A stretch of DNA of 64,000 nucleotides. It comes from Eutrigla gurnardus. Its lineage: Eukaryota; Chordata; Actinopteri; Perciformes; Triglidae. The position numbers and the translations under genes are program-made. Positions 22,377 through 32,706 of this stretch are shown here, in pieces (position 1 is the stretch's first letter; each line of letters begins with the position of its first letter). Under the pieces are notes generated by a model that ran no database searches, was not told the origin of the DNA, and saw nothing but the letters and a program-made list of their open reading frames with translations. The stretch is taken from assembly GCA_963514095.1 (NCBI GenBank), contig OY741265.1:32598290-32662289 (forward strand). Direction: 5' to 3'.

Positions 22377-22611
22377 TGACTGTGCATGTTTTTCTGGTCA
22401 TGTAGGGACATATATCTGATAACACACTCACATTGTGGGGCCAAATTGGGACAATTGCACGTCTCTATCACTTAAATCATTACATTTGAGGGTGAAGACT
22501 TGGTTTAAGGTTAAGTTTAGGCTGGTTAGGGTAAGGGTCAGGAAATTAATGTTTGTCAATGGAATGTCCCAAAACATCATGAAAACATAACTGTGTGTGT
22601 CTGTTTTTTAC

Positions 22612-22616
22612 TCTGT

Positions 22617-22665
<49 letters not shown>
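22612..22665. repeat. GT microsatellite next to host exon
   Basis: About 20 uninterrupted TG units ending at the donor site of the CADPS-family exon. In the transcript this is a CA run that starts right after the donor GTATGT. Confidence 0.95.
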
Positions 22666-22666
<1 letters not shown>

Positions 22667-22671
22667 CATAC

Positions 22672-22793
22672 GTGGGTTTGGAGGCCTCGGCCTGATCCGT
22701 CTGCAGTTTGTGTCCTCCTTCCACCTCCATAGTGCAGTAAACAATCCTGTTTGGAGCCAACGACTTCAGACCCTGGACCTCCATGATCACCAC
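22672..22793 (-). CDS. cadps: CADPS-family exon (start of C2 domain)
   Basis: A 122-bp exon of a calcium-dependent secretion activator (CAPS), a cytosolic and membrane-associated protein that primes dense-core vesicles for release. The minus-strand frame begins VVIMEVQGLKSLAPNRIVYC and ends TDQAEASKP plus two bases. It forms the first strands of the C2 domain. Boundaries are CAG| at 22794-22796 and |GTATGT at 22666-22671. It starts in phase 0 and continues directly from the exon at 38820-39056. The wording (SLAPNR, an EGG run) favours CADPS over CADPS2, but I hold the paralogue call loosely. The next downstream exon is not seen in the window. Confidence 0.93.
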
Positions 22794-23118
22794 CTGTAGC
22801 AAACGCACACACACACTGAGTGATTTTCAGTCTTTCAATGTGCAAACAGACCGGCCTTGTGGTTGGCTGCCCTGAAACATTGACATCGTTCAAAGAGCGA
22901 GCTGGTGGGGTTGGTCTGGAGCTTCACCCTGCTGAGATCAGATGGTGTATTGCACTATTTTATTGACAAACAGGATGGAGAAGAAGAGATTTAACCAATT
23001 TTCGGTGTGGGAGGCTCTCGCTTTTTCAACGAGTACAACAAGCTTCTCACAATGAAACACTCATGTGGACAAAACTACAGACACAAACCCAGTCCCCCTT
23101 ACTGTGTGGGGAGTAGAA

Positions 23119-23593
23119 TTAAAGCTGCAGTCGGCAAATCTGGCAGATGGAGTTGACTCAAATTTGGAATGTTTCCAACACTCACCCCCCTCTACCACCG
23201 AGCTCCTCTGCTCCCTCCCATCGAGTACTCATCAGTGCGCGAGCACCAGATTCTGTGTACGCGCCCGTGTCTTCTCTCTTCGATAAACGGCATGGAGTAC
23301 ACGCTACACAGAGGTAGGCTGGCTAACTTACTCATAGATAGCAACTGCTAACGTCATTTAGCGTATGCCTAGCTTGAGGCGTGTGCCTGTGACATTGTAA
23401 CATGCGTGAGGGGGGAGGTGAGATCTGTGGCGTGTGCACAAACTGTGAACTGTGCTGAGTGGACAGGATGATACGGGCGTGGTGGATTTTTGCAAAACAA
23501 ACAACAAACCGGATGATTTATGTTGTTCTATCGGAGCATAGTGTCGGTTTCAATGAATATGATCAAACAAATGTTGCCGACTGCGACTTTTAA
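23119..23593. mobile_element. 475-bp TTAA-flanked MITE
   Basis: It begins TTAAAGCTGCAGTCGGCAA, and the right end reads, reverse-complemented, TTAAAAGTCGCAGTCGGCAA. TTAA lies at both borders (23119-23122 and 23590-23593). No coding capacity. TTAA targets are used by piggyBac and Kolobok-type elements; which one applies here is not clear. Confidence 0.75.
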
Positions 23594-23991
23594 AAGAAAG
23601 TACAACAAACAATGTCAATGGAAAGTCAGTTGGGAGACTTTTTCCTGGTGGACAGAGGAATTAAACACCAAGTGACTCTACAACATCAAGAGCTGGTGAC
23701 AAAGTGTTAAATATTGGAAACTTATGGTGGGGGATGGGACCAATATCACGGGACTTTCAACCTGGAGACACCGCGTGTCCCAAAATGTTGTGAAGTGATG
23801 CATTGGTGACTTATTTCTAAACCTAACTATGAGTTTTGTTCTAAACCATACAACATTCATGTTGTAGTGTAATGTTGTTCCGATTCGATTAACATTTCAC
23901 GAATTGGAGGCATGTTTGGCATTATTTAATAAAGCGTGTGTGGGTCCATGAGCAACTTAATTCAGGTGTCTATTCATGCTGTTATGGTACC

Positions 23992-24288
23992 TTAAAGCTA
24001 TGGTCTACATTCTGAAAATCAGTTGAGCCTCTGAGACAGATTTGAAAAAAGCATCCCGCCCTCCCCAACCAAACCCTCCCCTCCCCTCAGTGTTCCACGA
24101 TTCGACGAGGCAGGATTGGGAGGGGACGAGGCGGGATGACAAGGAGCACGGGAGATGAGGGATTGGATGGAGGGTACGAGCCAATGGGAGTCTTCTGGAG
24201 CAATGGATCCCATTGGTCAAATTCTATGCAGGCCAAGCCTGATAGACTGAATAGATTTTTTTTTCCAAATCGTAGAACATAGCTTTAA
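23992..24288. mobile_element. 297-bp TTAA-flanked MITE
   Basis: Ends TTAAAGCTATGGTCTAC and, reverse-complemented, TTAAAGCTATGTTCTAC, with TTAA at 23992-23995 and 24285-24288. The same family as the debris at 3967-4720. Confidence 0.8.
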
Positions 24289-24465
24289 TGCAGTGGTTCA
24301 AAGACCACCTTCACAAAGAAGAAGAAATAAACATGGCTATGTGTTATACCACTGTCAGCTGTAATGAATAACCAAAATAATTGAACAAAGAAAATACTGA
24401 GTGGCATTCTCTCTCCATGCGTTTGTCATGAGTAGATTGATAGACACATTGGTCATGATACATTG

Positions 24466-24547
24466 GTCATGAGTAGGCTTCCATACAATGTCCTGATTAG
24501 GCTTCCATACATTTGTCCTGAGTAGGCTTCCATACATTTGTCCTGAG
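24466..24547. repeat. 25-bp minisatellite, left part
   Basis: Repeats of TAGGCTTCCATACATTTGTC plus CTGAG, with degenerate units from about 24410. The array is interrupted at 24548 by a hAT element and resumes at 25697-25800. Confidence 0.85.
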
Positions 24548-25696
24548 CAGTGTTGGGAACGTTACTTTAAAAAAGTAATTAGTTATAGTTACTCACTACT
24601 TGTTCCAAAAAGTAACTGATTTAGTAACTGAATTACTTTATAATAAAAGTAACTAGTTACCAGGGAAAGTAACTATTTGCGTTACTGTAAAAAAAAAAGT
24701 TGCTTTATGTCAAAGAATTTGGATTTTTCTGAGCAGTTTTCACAAGTCAGTTGAAAGGAGTAGAACAGACATCTCCACCTTGAAAATGCCAACTTTTCAT
24801 TGCTCCGGACTCGCCATCTCTGCTGCTTCTTCGAATTAGGGATGGCCAAAACTAAAAATATTTTTGACCGACCACCGAGCCTCATTAACCGGTTGAACTG
24901 GTTAACTGATCAGATTAAAATGCGCTACCCCTCCATCCAAGATAAAACAGGCACCTTCGGAATGCGTAAAAGACGCACCGGCGTGAAATGTTTTTATTTG
25001 GGCTATTAAGTATAATTTATGAAAAATTCAGTGTTAGGGATAAGTTGTTCATTTCACACAAAAAATATCTTGTAATGAGATGGCAAACTGTAGTCTTGTA
25101 GTCTACTCCTATAGTCGCGTAGCTTGTAGTGTGTATAATAATTGAGATCGCATTCTCCGCACATCGCATGCGGGAATAATTCAAATTTGAGGAGAAATTA
25201 TACAGTGGGAGATGCTGTGTCTGTCATATATCACAAAACAGGGTCAGAGCGCACAGCAGTAGACATAATGACGGCGAGACCCCGGTGCCTCCACGAGCCG
25301 CCGCGCCGTTCATCATCATCATCATCAACACCACTGTCTTCATCATCCGCGCTCCACAGCTGCACCGGATTCCAGTCCAACACCAGAACGGTGGGACACC
25401 GGGGCCCGCGTGGCCCTCGTGCGCCGCTCAGACCAGCAGCAGCCCCAACTCCGGCTCCAGCTCGCGGCAAGTTTGCACGTTTCTCCACGGACAACAGTCT
25501 GCCGAGACCAGGCACGAGCGGCGCGCAAGCAGAACACGATCCTGACTTTTTTTTTTAACCGACAACCAACAAATTCAATTCATAGTAACGCACCGCATTT
25601 AACGTTCAGTAACGACAACGGCGTTGTAACGACGGAAACAGTAATTAGTTAGATTACCCCGTTACTGAAAAAATAACGGCGTTATTCCAAACACTG
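24548..25696. mobile_element. Non-autonomous hAT element, 1.15 kb, TSD GTCCTGAG
   Basis: It begins CAGTGTTGGGAACGTTAC and ends CGTTATTCCAAACACTG. The 8-bp duplication GTCCTGAG is present at 24540-24547 and 25697-25704. The subterminal parts are rich in GTAAC/GTTAC words. The inside holds a possible further insertion from about 24838 and a GC-rich part at 25255-25550. No transposase. Confidence 0.9.
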
Positions 25697-25800
25697 GTCC
25701 TGAGTAGGCTTCCATACATTTGTCCTGAGAAGGCTTCCATACATTTGTCCTGAGTAGGCCTCCATACGTTTGTCCTGAGTAGACTTCCATACATTTGTCC
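25697..25800. repeat. 25-bp minisatellite, right part
   Basis: Continues the 24466-24547 array with about four units. The two parts were one array before the hAT insertion. Confidence 0.85.
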
Positions 25801-25951
25801 AGCAGGGTTTAGGAAGTGTCTATGTGGATACTCTGAATGAGAACTGTCTGCCGGAACCTTTCAAATGGTAGACCAGAGCTTTAAATTACTGGCTTTGGTA
25901 TTTTGTGTGTGTGTGTGTAGTGTGTGTTATTAATGCTTTTGTTTGAGTATG

Positions 25952-27130
25952 GCTGTGTTCGAAATGCCATACTAACGTACTGCCTACTACATACTCAACG
26001 TGTATGTACTGCATACTGCCTACTAAATGAACGTTTGAGTATGCTGTTACCCTCAGACTGTTCACACCGAAGTATACACATCTCATACTACATTTTTTTT
26101 TTTTTTTTTTTAACTTTATTGACATCTCGTCCTCATCTTCTCTGACGTAACCGAATCGATTACGTTAGCGGTTCTAGCTCCCGTTTAATGGAAATTACTT
26201 ATGAAAATATAAAGCATGATTATTATTAGTTAATTTAATATTTCTAAATATTTATTAAGTCAAATTACAATTGTCAAACGTTTTCTACAGTTTATTATAT
26301 ATGCGCGCTCTCACGCTTTCCCTCTTTCTTCCTCTTACCTGAGTAGCTGCTTTCACTCGCCATCGATCGCGACTATTAAGCAGCTTTTATCGATCATTAA
26401 TAGTCCGTTCATAGAGGAGTTTTATACCTCTGACCACGGAACACCAGCACCTTCACCACAGTGGAGACAACGGAGGCAATCGGCCCGTCGGAGGAGCTAC
26501 ATTATTCACATACATGGAATTTGGATTTCTCTCTGAAGTAAGTAATATGACTTATCTGGTTTAAATACGTTCCTTTATTGTTTGATTATCAATAGATGTG
26601 CATATGCATGCATAAACAAATGTAGGCTACATGTAAGCTAATATAAGTGGTTTTAATAATATCATGTATGAGTTTGGTGTGATAAAAATAAACAAGTACA
26701 AGCAAGTGGGATATAAGTGAATAATTTATTAGACAAATAATCCATGTTATATATACAGGTTGCAATACGTGTATGATAAGAAGAAATAAGTAGTTTATCA
26801 ACAAATGAATAGGAAAACATTCAGAATAAATGTAATATCTTGTGTTTTCTGTTACAGGTTGGTGCCAGAGGGCTGTACTGCAGGTCAATCCTCATGTTCC
26901 CCCGATGGGCCTCTACTTCGGGAAGGGGATTTAAGGAAGGACTTCTGTCTTTCAAGGTGTTCCATGGAGAACCTCGTCCACTGCTTACTAACAGAACAGA
27001 TGGGTTCCATGTCCATAGTTCCACGGTGGTGATGGGGGTGACAGCAACGAAGCCAACGAGCCACTCCAGCATGGGACATCCTCAGAGGCACCAGCAGTCC
27101 TGGGACATCCTCAGAGGCTTGTAGCTGCAG
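25952..27130 (-). mobile_element. DNA-transposon copy related to 15500-17219
   Basis: The left end GGCTGTGTTCGAAATGCCAT matches the terminus at 17200-17219. The stretch at about 26935-27060 matches the first exon of the 142-codon gene (MDMEPICSVSKQW, then WTRF), but here the frame runs on to RGPSGEHED and a stop at 26885. It ends abruptly near 27130 against a LINE fragment. It contains ATG GCG AGT upstream-like exons near 26360 that I cannot assign. Confidence 0.5.
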
Positions 27131-27705
27131 TGTCTGCTCCAAATGTCAAATATCTGTGGCTTCTATCTCCTCCTTTGGCCAGCTTATGATACCAGCGGGG
27201 TATCTGATGACTGGTAGTGCGTACATGTTGATGGCTCGGACCTTAGTCTTACCATTCAGCTGACTTTTCAGGACCTGCCTTACTCTTTGGAGGTATTTGA
27301 CTGAGGTTGATTTCCTTGTGGCCTCTTCATGGTTTCCATTAGCCTGTGGGATGCCAAGGTACTTGTAGCTGTCTTGGATATCACCTATGTTGCCCTCTGG
27401 TAGGTCAATCCCCTCAGTCCTGATAATCTTGCCTCTCTTTGAGACCATCAGGCCACACTCCAATCCGAATGACATCCCTATGTCATCGCTGTAGATCCTG
27501 GTGGTGTGGATCAGTGAGTCTATTTCTCGCTCGCTCCTGGCGTACAACTTGATGTCGTCCATGTAGAGCAGATGGCTGATTGTTGCCCCACTACCCGTAG
27601 CCACTCTTCGTGATGATCTGACTGAGGGGGTTCAGGCCTATGCAGAACAGCAGTGGTGATAGTGCATCTCCCTGGTATATGCCGCACTTGATGTTGACTT
27701 GGGCA
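27131..27705 (-). pseudogene. Non-LTR retrotransposon RT fragment (YMDD)
   Basis: Minus-strand RT of a LINE. In order it shows QVNIKCGIYQGDALSPLLF near 27640-27700, the catalytic HLLYMDDIKLYA at about 27560, DSYKYLGIPQANGNHEE at about 27350 and a thumb-like part to WPKEEIEATD at 27146. One frameshift lies near 27600 and a base is missing near the FGLE position. The palm layout resembles R2/NeSL-like or related fish LINEs; I leave the clade open. Both ends are truncated. Confidence 0.8.
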
Positions 27706-27718
27706 CTCTTACCAGCTC

Positions 27719-28757
27719 AGTGCTCACCTAGGGGTAGAGAAAACCTTAGAGAGGATCAAGGCGCGGTTTTACTGGCCGGGTGTCAAAAAAGCAGTTGAGG
27801 ACTTCTGCAGTAGCTGCCCCGAGTGCCAACAGGTGGCACCAAAACCCCATCACCGCTACCCACTAATCCCTTTGCCTATCATTTCAGTCCCGTTTAGCAG
27901 GATAGGGATGGACCTGGTCGGCCCCCTGCCAAATAGCGCCAGAGGTCACCAGTACATCCTGGTGATCCTTGATTATGCCACCAGGTACCCTGAAGTGATC
28001 CCCCTGCGCACAATGACCTCCAAGGGAATAGCCCATGAGCTGGTGATGATGTTTTCATGGGTAAGCATCCCAGAGGAGATCCTGACAGATCAAGGCACCC
28101 CATTCATGTCCGGTATAATGAAAGATTGGTGCACATTGTTAAACATCACACAGTTAAGAACCTCAGTATACCACCCGCAAACCGATGGGTCAGTACAGTG
28201 ATTCGACCAGACATTGAAACGGATGTTAAGAAAGGTTATCGAGACGGATGGCTGAAACTGGGATCAGCTCCTGCCTTATCTGTTGTTCTCCATTCGTGAG
28301 GTGCCCCAGGCTTCCACAGGTTTTTCTCCCTTCGAGCTGCTGTATGGGAGACAACGCCGAGGACTACTGGACCTGGCCAAAGAAGCCTGGGAGCAGCAGC
28401 CCTCACCCCACCGAACCCTGGTAGAACACGTGGAGGAGGTACAGAATAGGATGGCCACCCTATGGCCCATGGTAAGAGAACACATAGCGGCCGCCCAAGC
28501 CCGCATCTACAACTGAAGCGCCCAGCCCTGGGTGTTCAACCCTGGAGACCTTGTTTGGGTCACGGCGCGGACCCTATGAAGTGATCGAGAAAGTGGGAGA
28601 GGTTAACTACCGCATCAGCCGGCCCAGGCGACGACCACCAGAAAAGGTATACCACATCAACCTGTTGAAAAAGTGGGTCGCCCGGGAGGCATTGTGTGCT
28701 GTGTTTCTCCCACAGGGCCCGGCCAAAACGGAGCCAGTCTTGGTACCCATGGGAGAG
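27719..28757 (+). pseudogene. Gmr1-like integrase
   Basis: The frame shows a zinc-binding region ending in CSSCPECQQ, then the catalytic core with GMDLVGPLP, ILTDQGTPFMS and VYHPQTDG. The third acidic position falls in a mutated stretch with a stop at about 28199. After a frameshift the C-terminal part follows: VPQASTGFSPFELLYG, the WEQQP and RIYN segment with a stop, then a chromodomain-like barrel with GPYEVIEKVGEVNYRI and VYHINLLKKWV, ending near PVLVPMGE at 28757. It should insert cDNA. This copy cannot, given the lost acid and several frame breaks. Confidence 0.9.
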
Positions 28758-28759
28758 TA

Positions 28760-29281
28760 TGTCATGATCTGTGTTTTTGTCATGTTCTGTTTCCTTGGTT
28801 TTGATTTCCTGTTTTATTTTGTCCTCAGTGTCATTTCCTGTCTCGTACTTCCTGGTCCTTGTTGTTTCCGCTGTCTTGACTCCCCCACCCTCTCGTGTTG
28901 ATTACCATGCCTGCCCTGATGTGTTTCACCTGTTCCTCGTCAGCTCCCTGCCTCCCTGTGTATATAGTCTGTGTGTTTCCCCTGTCTCTTGTTGGTTCAT
29001 TGTCGATGTTGCTGTCGCTGTCTTCCCCTGCATGCTGCACCAAGTCTTGTCTTTGGATATTTTTGTACCTCGTCCTGCCTCCCGTGTCCCTTCGTGTTTT
29101 GGTTCCTTTTTGTAAGTGTTTCTTTAATAGTCGTTTTTGCCTTTGTGGTTTTTTGGGTTGATACTTTGTTTTAGTCTTAGTTTTGGTTTTGTACTCCGTT
29201 AATGATTGGAATAAATCCCTTTTTCCTGCATTTGGGTCCTCACCTCCTTTTTCGAGTCCATGTCTTGTCCGAACCTTGACA
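28760..29281 (+). repeat. Solo LTR, TSD GAGTA
   Basis: Starts TGTCATGATCTGTG and ends CCTTGACA, with GAGTA on both sides (28755-28759 and 29282-29286). The same LTR family as 12096-12625. The pairing word TTGGATCATT is changed to TTGGTTCATT here. A lone LTR with intact duplications indicates LTR-LTR recombination. It sits exactly between the integrase and RT of the Gmr1-like element. Confidence 0.92.
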
Positions 29282-29286
29282 GAGTA

Positions 29287-30090
29287 GCTGTCTGAGAGAC
29301 AACGCCATGACCTCCGGGAGCTGATAGACTGCCATAGAGATGTGTTCTCTACGGATGACGGCCACAACAACCTCCTCCAGCACCACATTATCACAGAGCC
29401 CAGAAAGAAGGTAAAACTGAGGCCCTACCAGATCCCCGAAGCCCAGAGGGAAGCTATCTGTCAAGAGGAAAAAACAATGCTGAACAAACGGTATCATAGA
29501 AGAGTCCCATAGCGGATGGAGCAGCCCCATTGTGCTGGTACCCAAGCCTGATGGGTCCGTAAGATTCTGTAATGACTTTAGGAAGTTAAATGTGATCTCC
29601 AGGTTTGATGACCCCATGCCCAGAGTGGACGAGCTGATCGAACGGCTGGGGAAAAGCTGTTACATCTCCACTCTGGACCTGACCAAAGGCTACTGGCAGG
29701 TGCCCCCGGCTCCTACGGACAGGGAGAAGACCGCATTCACTACCCCGGACGGCCCTGTTCCATTACATCATAATGCGTCAAACCCCTGGCGGGCAAGGTC
29801 GAGGCATTCCGAAAGTGGCCCCGCCCCCAAACCAAGAAACAGGTACTAACATTCGTAGGGCTCTCCAGCTACTACCGCTGGTTTGTCCCCCATTTCTCCT
29901 CCCTCACCAGGAGCCGGCTGCCAGACCGGATCAAGTGGGCCGAAGAGACGGAGAGGGCCTTCCAAGTACTCATGGGGGTGCTCTGTTCTGGACCAGTGGT
30001 GTGACCCCGGACTACACACAGCCCCTCGTGGTCCAAACCGATGCATCCGAAACAGGGGTGGGTGCCGTCCTGTCCCAACTACAACGAAGT
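29287..30090 (+). pseudogene. Gmr1-like reverse transcriptase
   Basis: It begins with the RT lead-in (DLRELIDCHRDVFSTDD) just after the solo LTR, then a frame with IVLVPKPDGSVRFCNDFRKL, STLDLTKGYWQV and TAFTTPDG. The central part with the YLDD motif is deleted at about 29755, and the frame resumes in the connection region near 29840, reaching QTDASETGVGAVLSQL (RNase H start) at 30060. Stops and frameshifts are present before 29520. Confidence 0.88.
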
Positions 30091-30097
30091 GAGGAAC

Positions 30098-31169
30098 CAG
30101 TGTTTCCCCTAGAATTTTTTTCAGGCCCGGTGGTACCCACCGAAAAAACCCTAAACAGACGAGACGCGTGGGATGGTGTATTGGTGCAGTTGGATTAAGT
30201 CAGGTGGCACAGCAAGCAGTCTGCAATTCTACAATTATTATATTTGCATTCAACATTTTTGTTCAACCAGAGTGTATTCAAGGTTTTCAAGGATTCAAGG
30301 AGAGAGTGACTTATTAAGGTGCCGGTTGATGGAAATGATCCAAAATTAGGGGCCGGAAAAATATGGCTGGAAAATGAGGAGCATCACATTAATAGCTACA
30401 GATACTACAACGACATATGAGTGCATTGTCTTATTTTATCAAGTAAAATATAAGTTATAGGTTTACTCAACAGCCTAATAGTTCATAGAAATTCAGGTAG
30501 AAATAGGTTAACTCAAGAGTTCCACAGCTTATCAAAAAACAATCCTTATTTTATTAACATAGGCTGAGGGCGCGATCAGTAGCGTGCCTCGGCACGATTG
30601 CCCCAGGGGGGTCCCCCGCGGCTTGCATTCACACTGCTCCAGCCCAAACGGGCTTTGGCCCGTTAGCCGGTTGTACATACGTCATTACGTCCTAATACTA
30701 CACACGCATGGCTTGATGTTGTTTTTAAGGAGCGCCGTCTCTGCATATATTTCTCGACAACACTCGACCTGCATCAGCGAATGCGCGCACAAGCGGATCT
30801 GTGCGAGGATTTGAGGATTTTGGACGGAGACACACAGCGGCATTTTTGTGCAACAGCTTATCAAAATACAGTGTCAACTTTCCGTGTTTTCAAAGTAGAA
30901 AGCGACATCGTGGTAGTTTAACGAGGCAGAGCGGCATCAGAACAACATCAAGCGCGTAAAGTACATGAAGAAGAACGTAGCGGGAGCGCACTGCGAGTAT
31001 TGTTGTGGCCGCGCGTCTTGCGGAGCAAGTCTACTGTGCCTTGCGGAGGCGCTCCTAATGTAAATGATTATTGATTTATGAATGAATTGATAGGTGGCTT
31101 ATTTTTGGCATATTGATTTTTTTTTTTTTGGCCTGGCGGCAGGTCTGTACAATGGTAGGGGAAACACTG
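30098..31169. mobile_element. hAT-like element, 1.07 kb, inside RNase H
   Basis: The termini CAGTGTTTCCCCTA (30098) and its exact reverse complement TAGGGGAAACACTG (31156-31169) are flanked by GAGGAAC at 30091-30097 and 31170-31176 (7 matched bases; hAT elements make 8). No transposase. A GC-rich part at about 30570-31050 resembles a promoter-like region but has no solid frame. Confidence 0.88.
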
Positions 31170-31510
31170 GAGGAACATCCAGCCGTAAACTTCTACCCAG
31201 AGAACAAAACTACTCCACCATAGAGAAAGAATGTCTAGCAATCAAATGGGCCTTAGAAGAGTTAAAATACTATCTGTTGGGGTGGCACTTCCCCCTTGTC
31301 ACAGACCACGCCGCTCTTGTCTGAAAGTCAAGAAAAAAAAAAGAGGCCAATGCCAGGGTCACCCACTAGTTTCTATCCTTTCAGCCCTATACCTTCTCCG
31401 TCGTCCACAGGTCTGGAGCCGCACACGGAAACACAGACGCCATGTCTAGGAGAGACGCCCTGGGGGGCTGGACCTCCCCTCCCTCCCGGTCGGAGCTGAG
31501 GGGGAGGGTG
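31170..31510 (+). pseudogene. Gmr1-like RNase H, 3' part
   Basis: Continues the domain cut at 30097: SSRKLLPREQNYSTIEKECL, AIKWALEELKYYLLG, VTDHAALV, then frameshifted remains of the end of pol (SRRDAL and the arginine-rich tail at about 31450-31530). A short deletion lies right after the insertion site. Confidence 0.85.
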
Positions 31511-31879
31511 TGTGACAGCCGGCCACGGAGGAGCACGAAACCACCATTATGTGCCATTTCTGGTATTTACACTCCGGGCCCCTAGAGGGGCCACATGGGA
31601 CACAGCAGGCTAGCCCTACAATCAAGCCTATGCCCAAATATGGAGTTCCTGTGACATCACTGCAATCAGCCAGATGGAAAACACCTGAACCTTGTTGGAG
31701 AAACTCTGCGCCAGCCAATCACCACCCAGATTACACAGTACAAACAGGGAAGTGAAACACACACACAGAAGAGAAAGCAAATGGTGGAGTTGGTCGAGAA
31801 AGTAGGAGTTGAAGCTAAACTGTCCTGAACGTCTGAGATCCCTCTTCGTGTACCACCCTTGCCTGCCTGACCAAAGCCT

Positions 31880-32028
31880 GGTAAGGATCCTAAAATATAT
31901 AGACAATCTCAGAACAATAATGCTGTTGAACACTGACTACAAAATGTTAACCCTTATATATGCCAATAGATTAAAAAAAACATTTGAACAAAATCATAAG
32001 TGATTCCCAATCTGGATTTATTGTTTAA
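31880..32028 (+). pseudogene. L1-like LINE RT fragment
   Basis: A short block with NLRTIMLLNTDYKMLTLIYA and NRLKKTFEQ matches the conserved RT segment of L1-group LINEs (the NWRPISLLN-type motif). Only about 50 codons remain. Confidence 0.65.
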
Positions 32029-32299
32029 ACTCGAGCGACAAATTTACGTTGGCGCTCTGACGCAAAGCCAATCAGCGTTGAGATCCTCTTTGTGTCGTCA
32101 CTCGTCACTGAATCTGTAATGGAGGCAAACACAATGTAGTGGTCTGTGGTCTCCCCGAGCTCTACGATAGTATCTAAAGTGTCATACAGACTGAAACCAC
32201 TCTGAACCAACTGAACCAAACTATGGAGTACAAACTCAGAGACTGTACGTGGTCCAAACAACAAGGTCGCTGCCGTATTTATGCCGAGGCGACATTATG

Positions 32300-32626
32300 T
32301 TTAGTGTTTGTCCCCAAATCAAAGCGGAAGCTCAGAAGGGGACAGAGCCTTTTTGGTAGCTGCTCCAAAAATTTGCCTTTGCACATTAGACAGGCCCCTT
32401 TGCTGCCCATTTTTATAAATTACCTTAAAACCCACCTGGACTCCTTGGCTTTTAACACAACTTGAGACTTTTGTCTTGTTTATTGTCTTTATTGTATCAT
32501 TTTTATTGAATTACATCTTGTATTATTTTGTCATGTTTTATATTTTTTATTGTTAATGTACAGCATTTTTAGCTGTTGTTTTTATTTATAAAGTGTTTTA
32601 TAAATAAACTTGAGTTGAGTTTAGAG
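32300..32626 (+). mobile_element. LINE 3' tail
   Basis: The end of a LINE-like frame followed by a 3' UTR with AAAGTGTTTTATAAATAAAC and a TTGAGTTGAG tail, as in several fish LINEs. Clade not assigned. Confidence 0.5.
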
Positions 32627-32706
32627 AACAGCTATGGTGTTAGTATAGCCTAGCTCTGAGCGAGCCGAACGCCATTGCCATTTGCGTATTGTCTTAACAG
32701 ACAGAC

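Larger units (their letters stand above)
27719..31510 (+). mobile_element. Gmr1-like Ty3/gypsy element, IN-RT-RH order, twice interrupted
   Basis: Pieces in order: integrase (27719-28757), solo LTR insertion (28760-29281), RT (29282-30090), hAT insertion (30098-31169), RNase H (31170-31500). Integrase upstream of RT is the unusual, copia-like domain order of Gmr1-like gypsy elements in deuterostomes. Its own LTRs are not clearly seen; a TGTGACAGCC at 31511 might start a 3' LTR. Several stops and frameshifts make it inactive. Confidence 0.85.

Noticed and set aside
25142..25558. 138-codon Ser/Pro/Arg-rich frame
   Set aside because: GC-rich inside of a hAT element with several competing frames on both strands; no domain or splice context.
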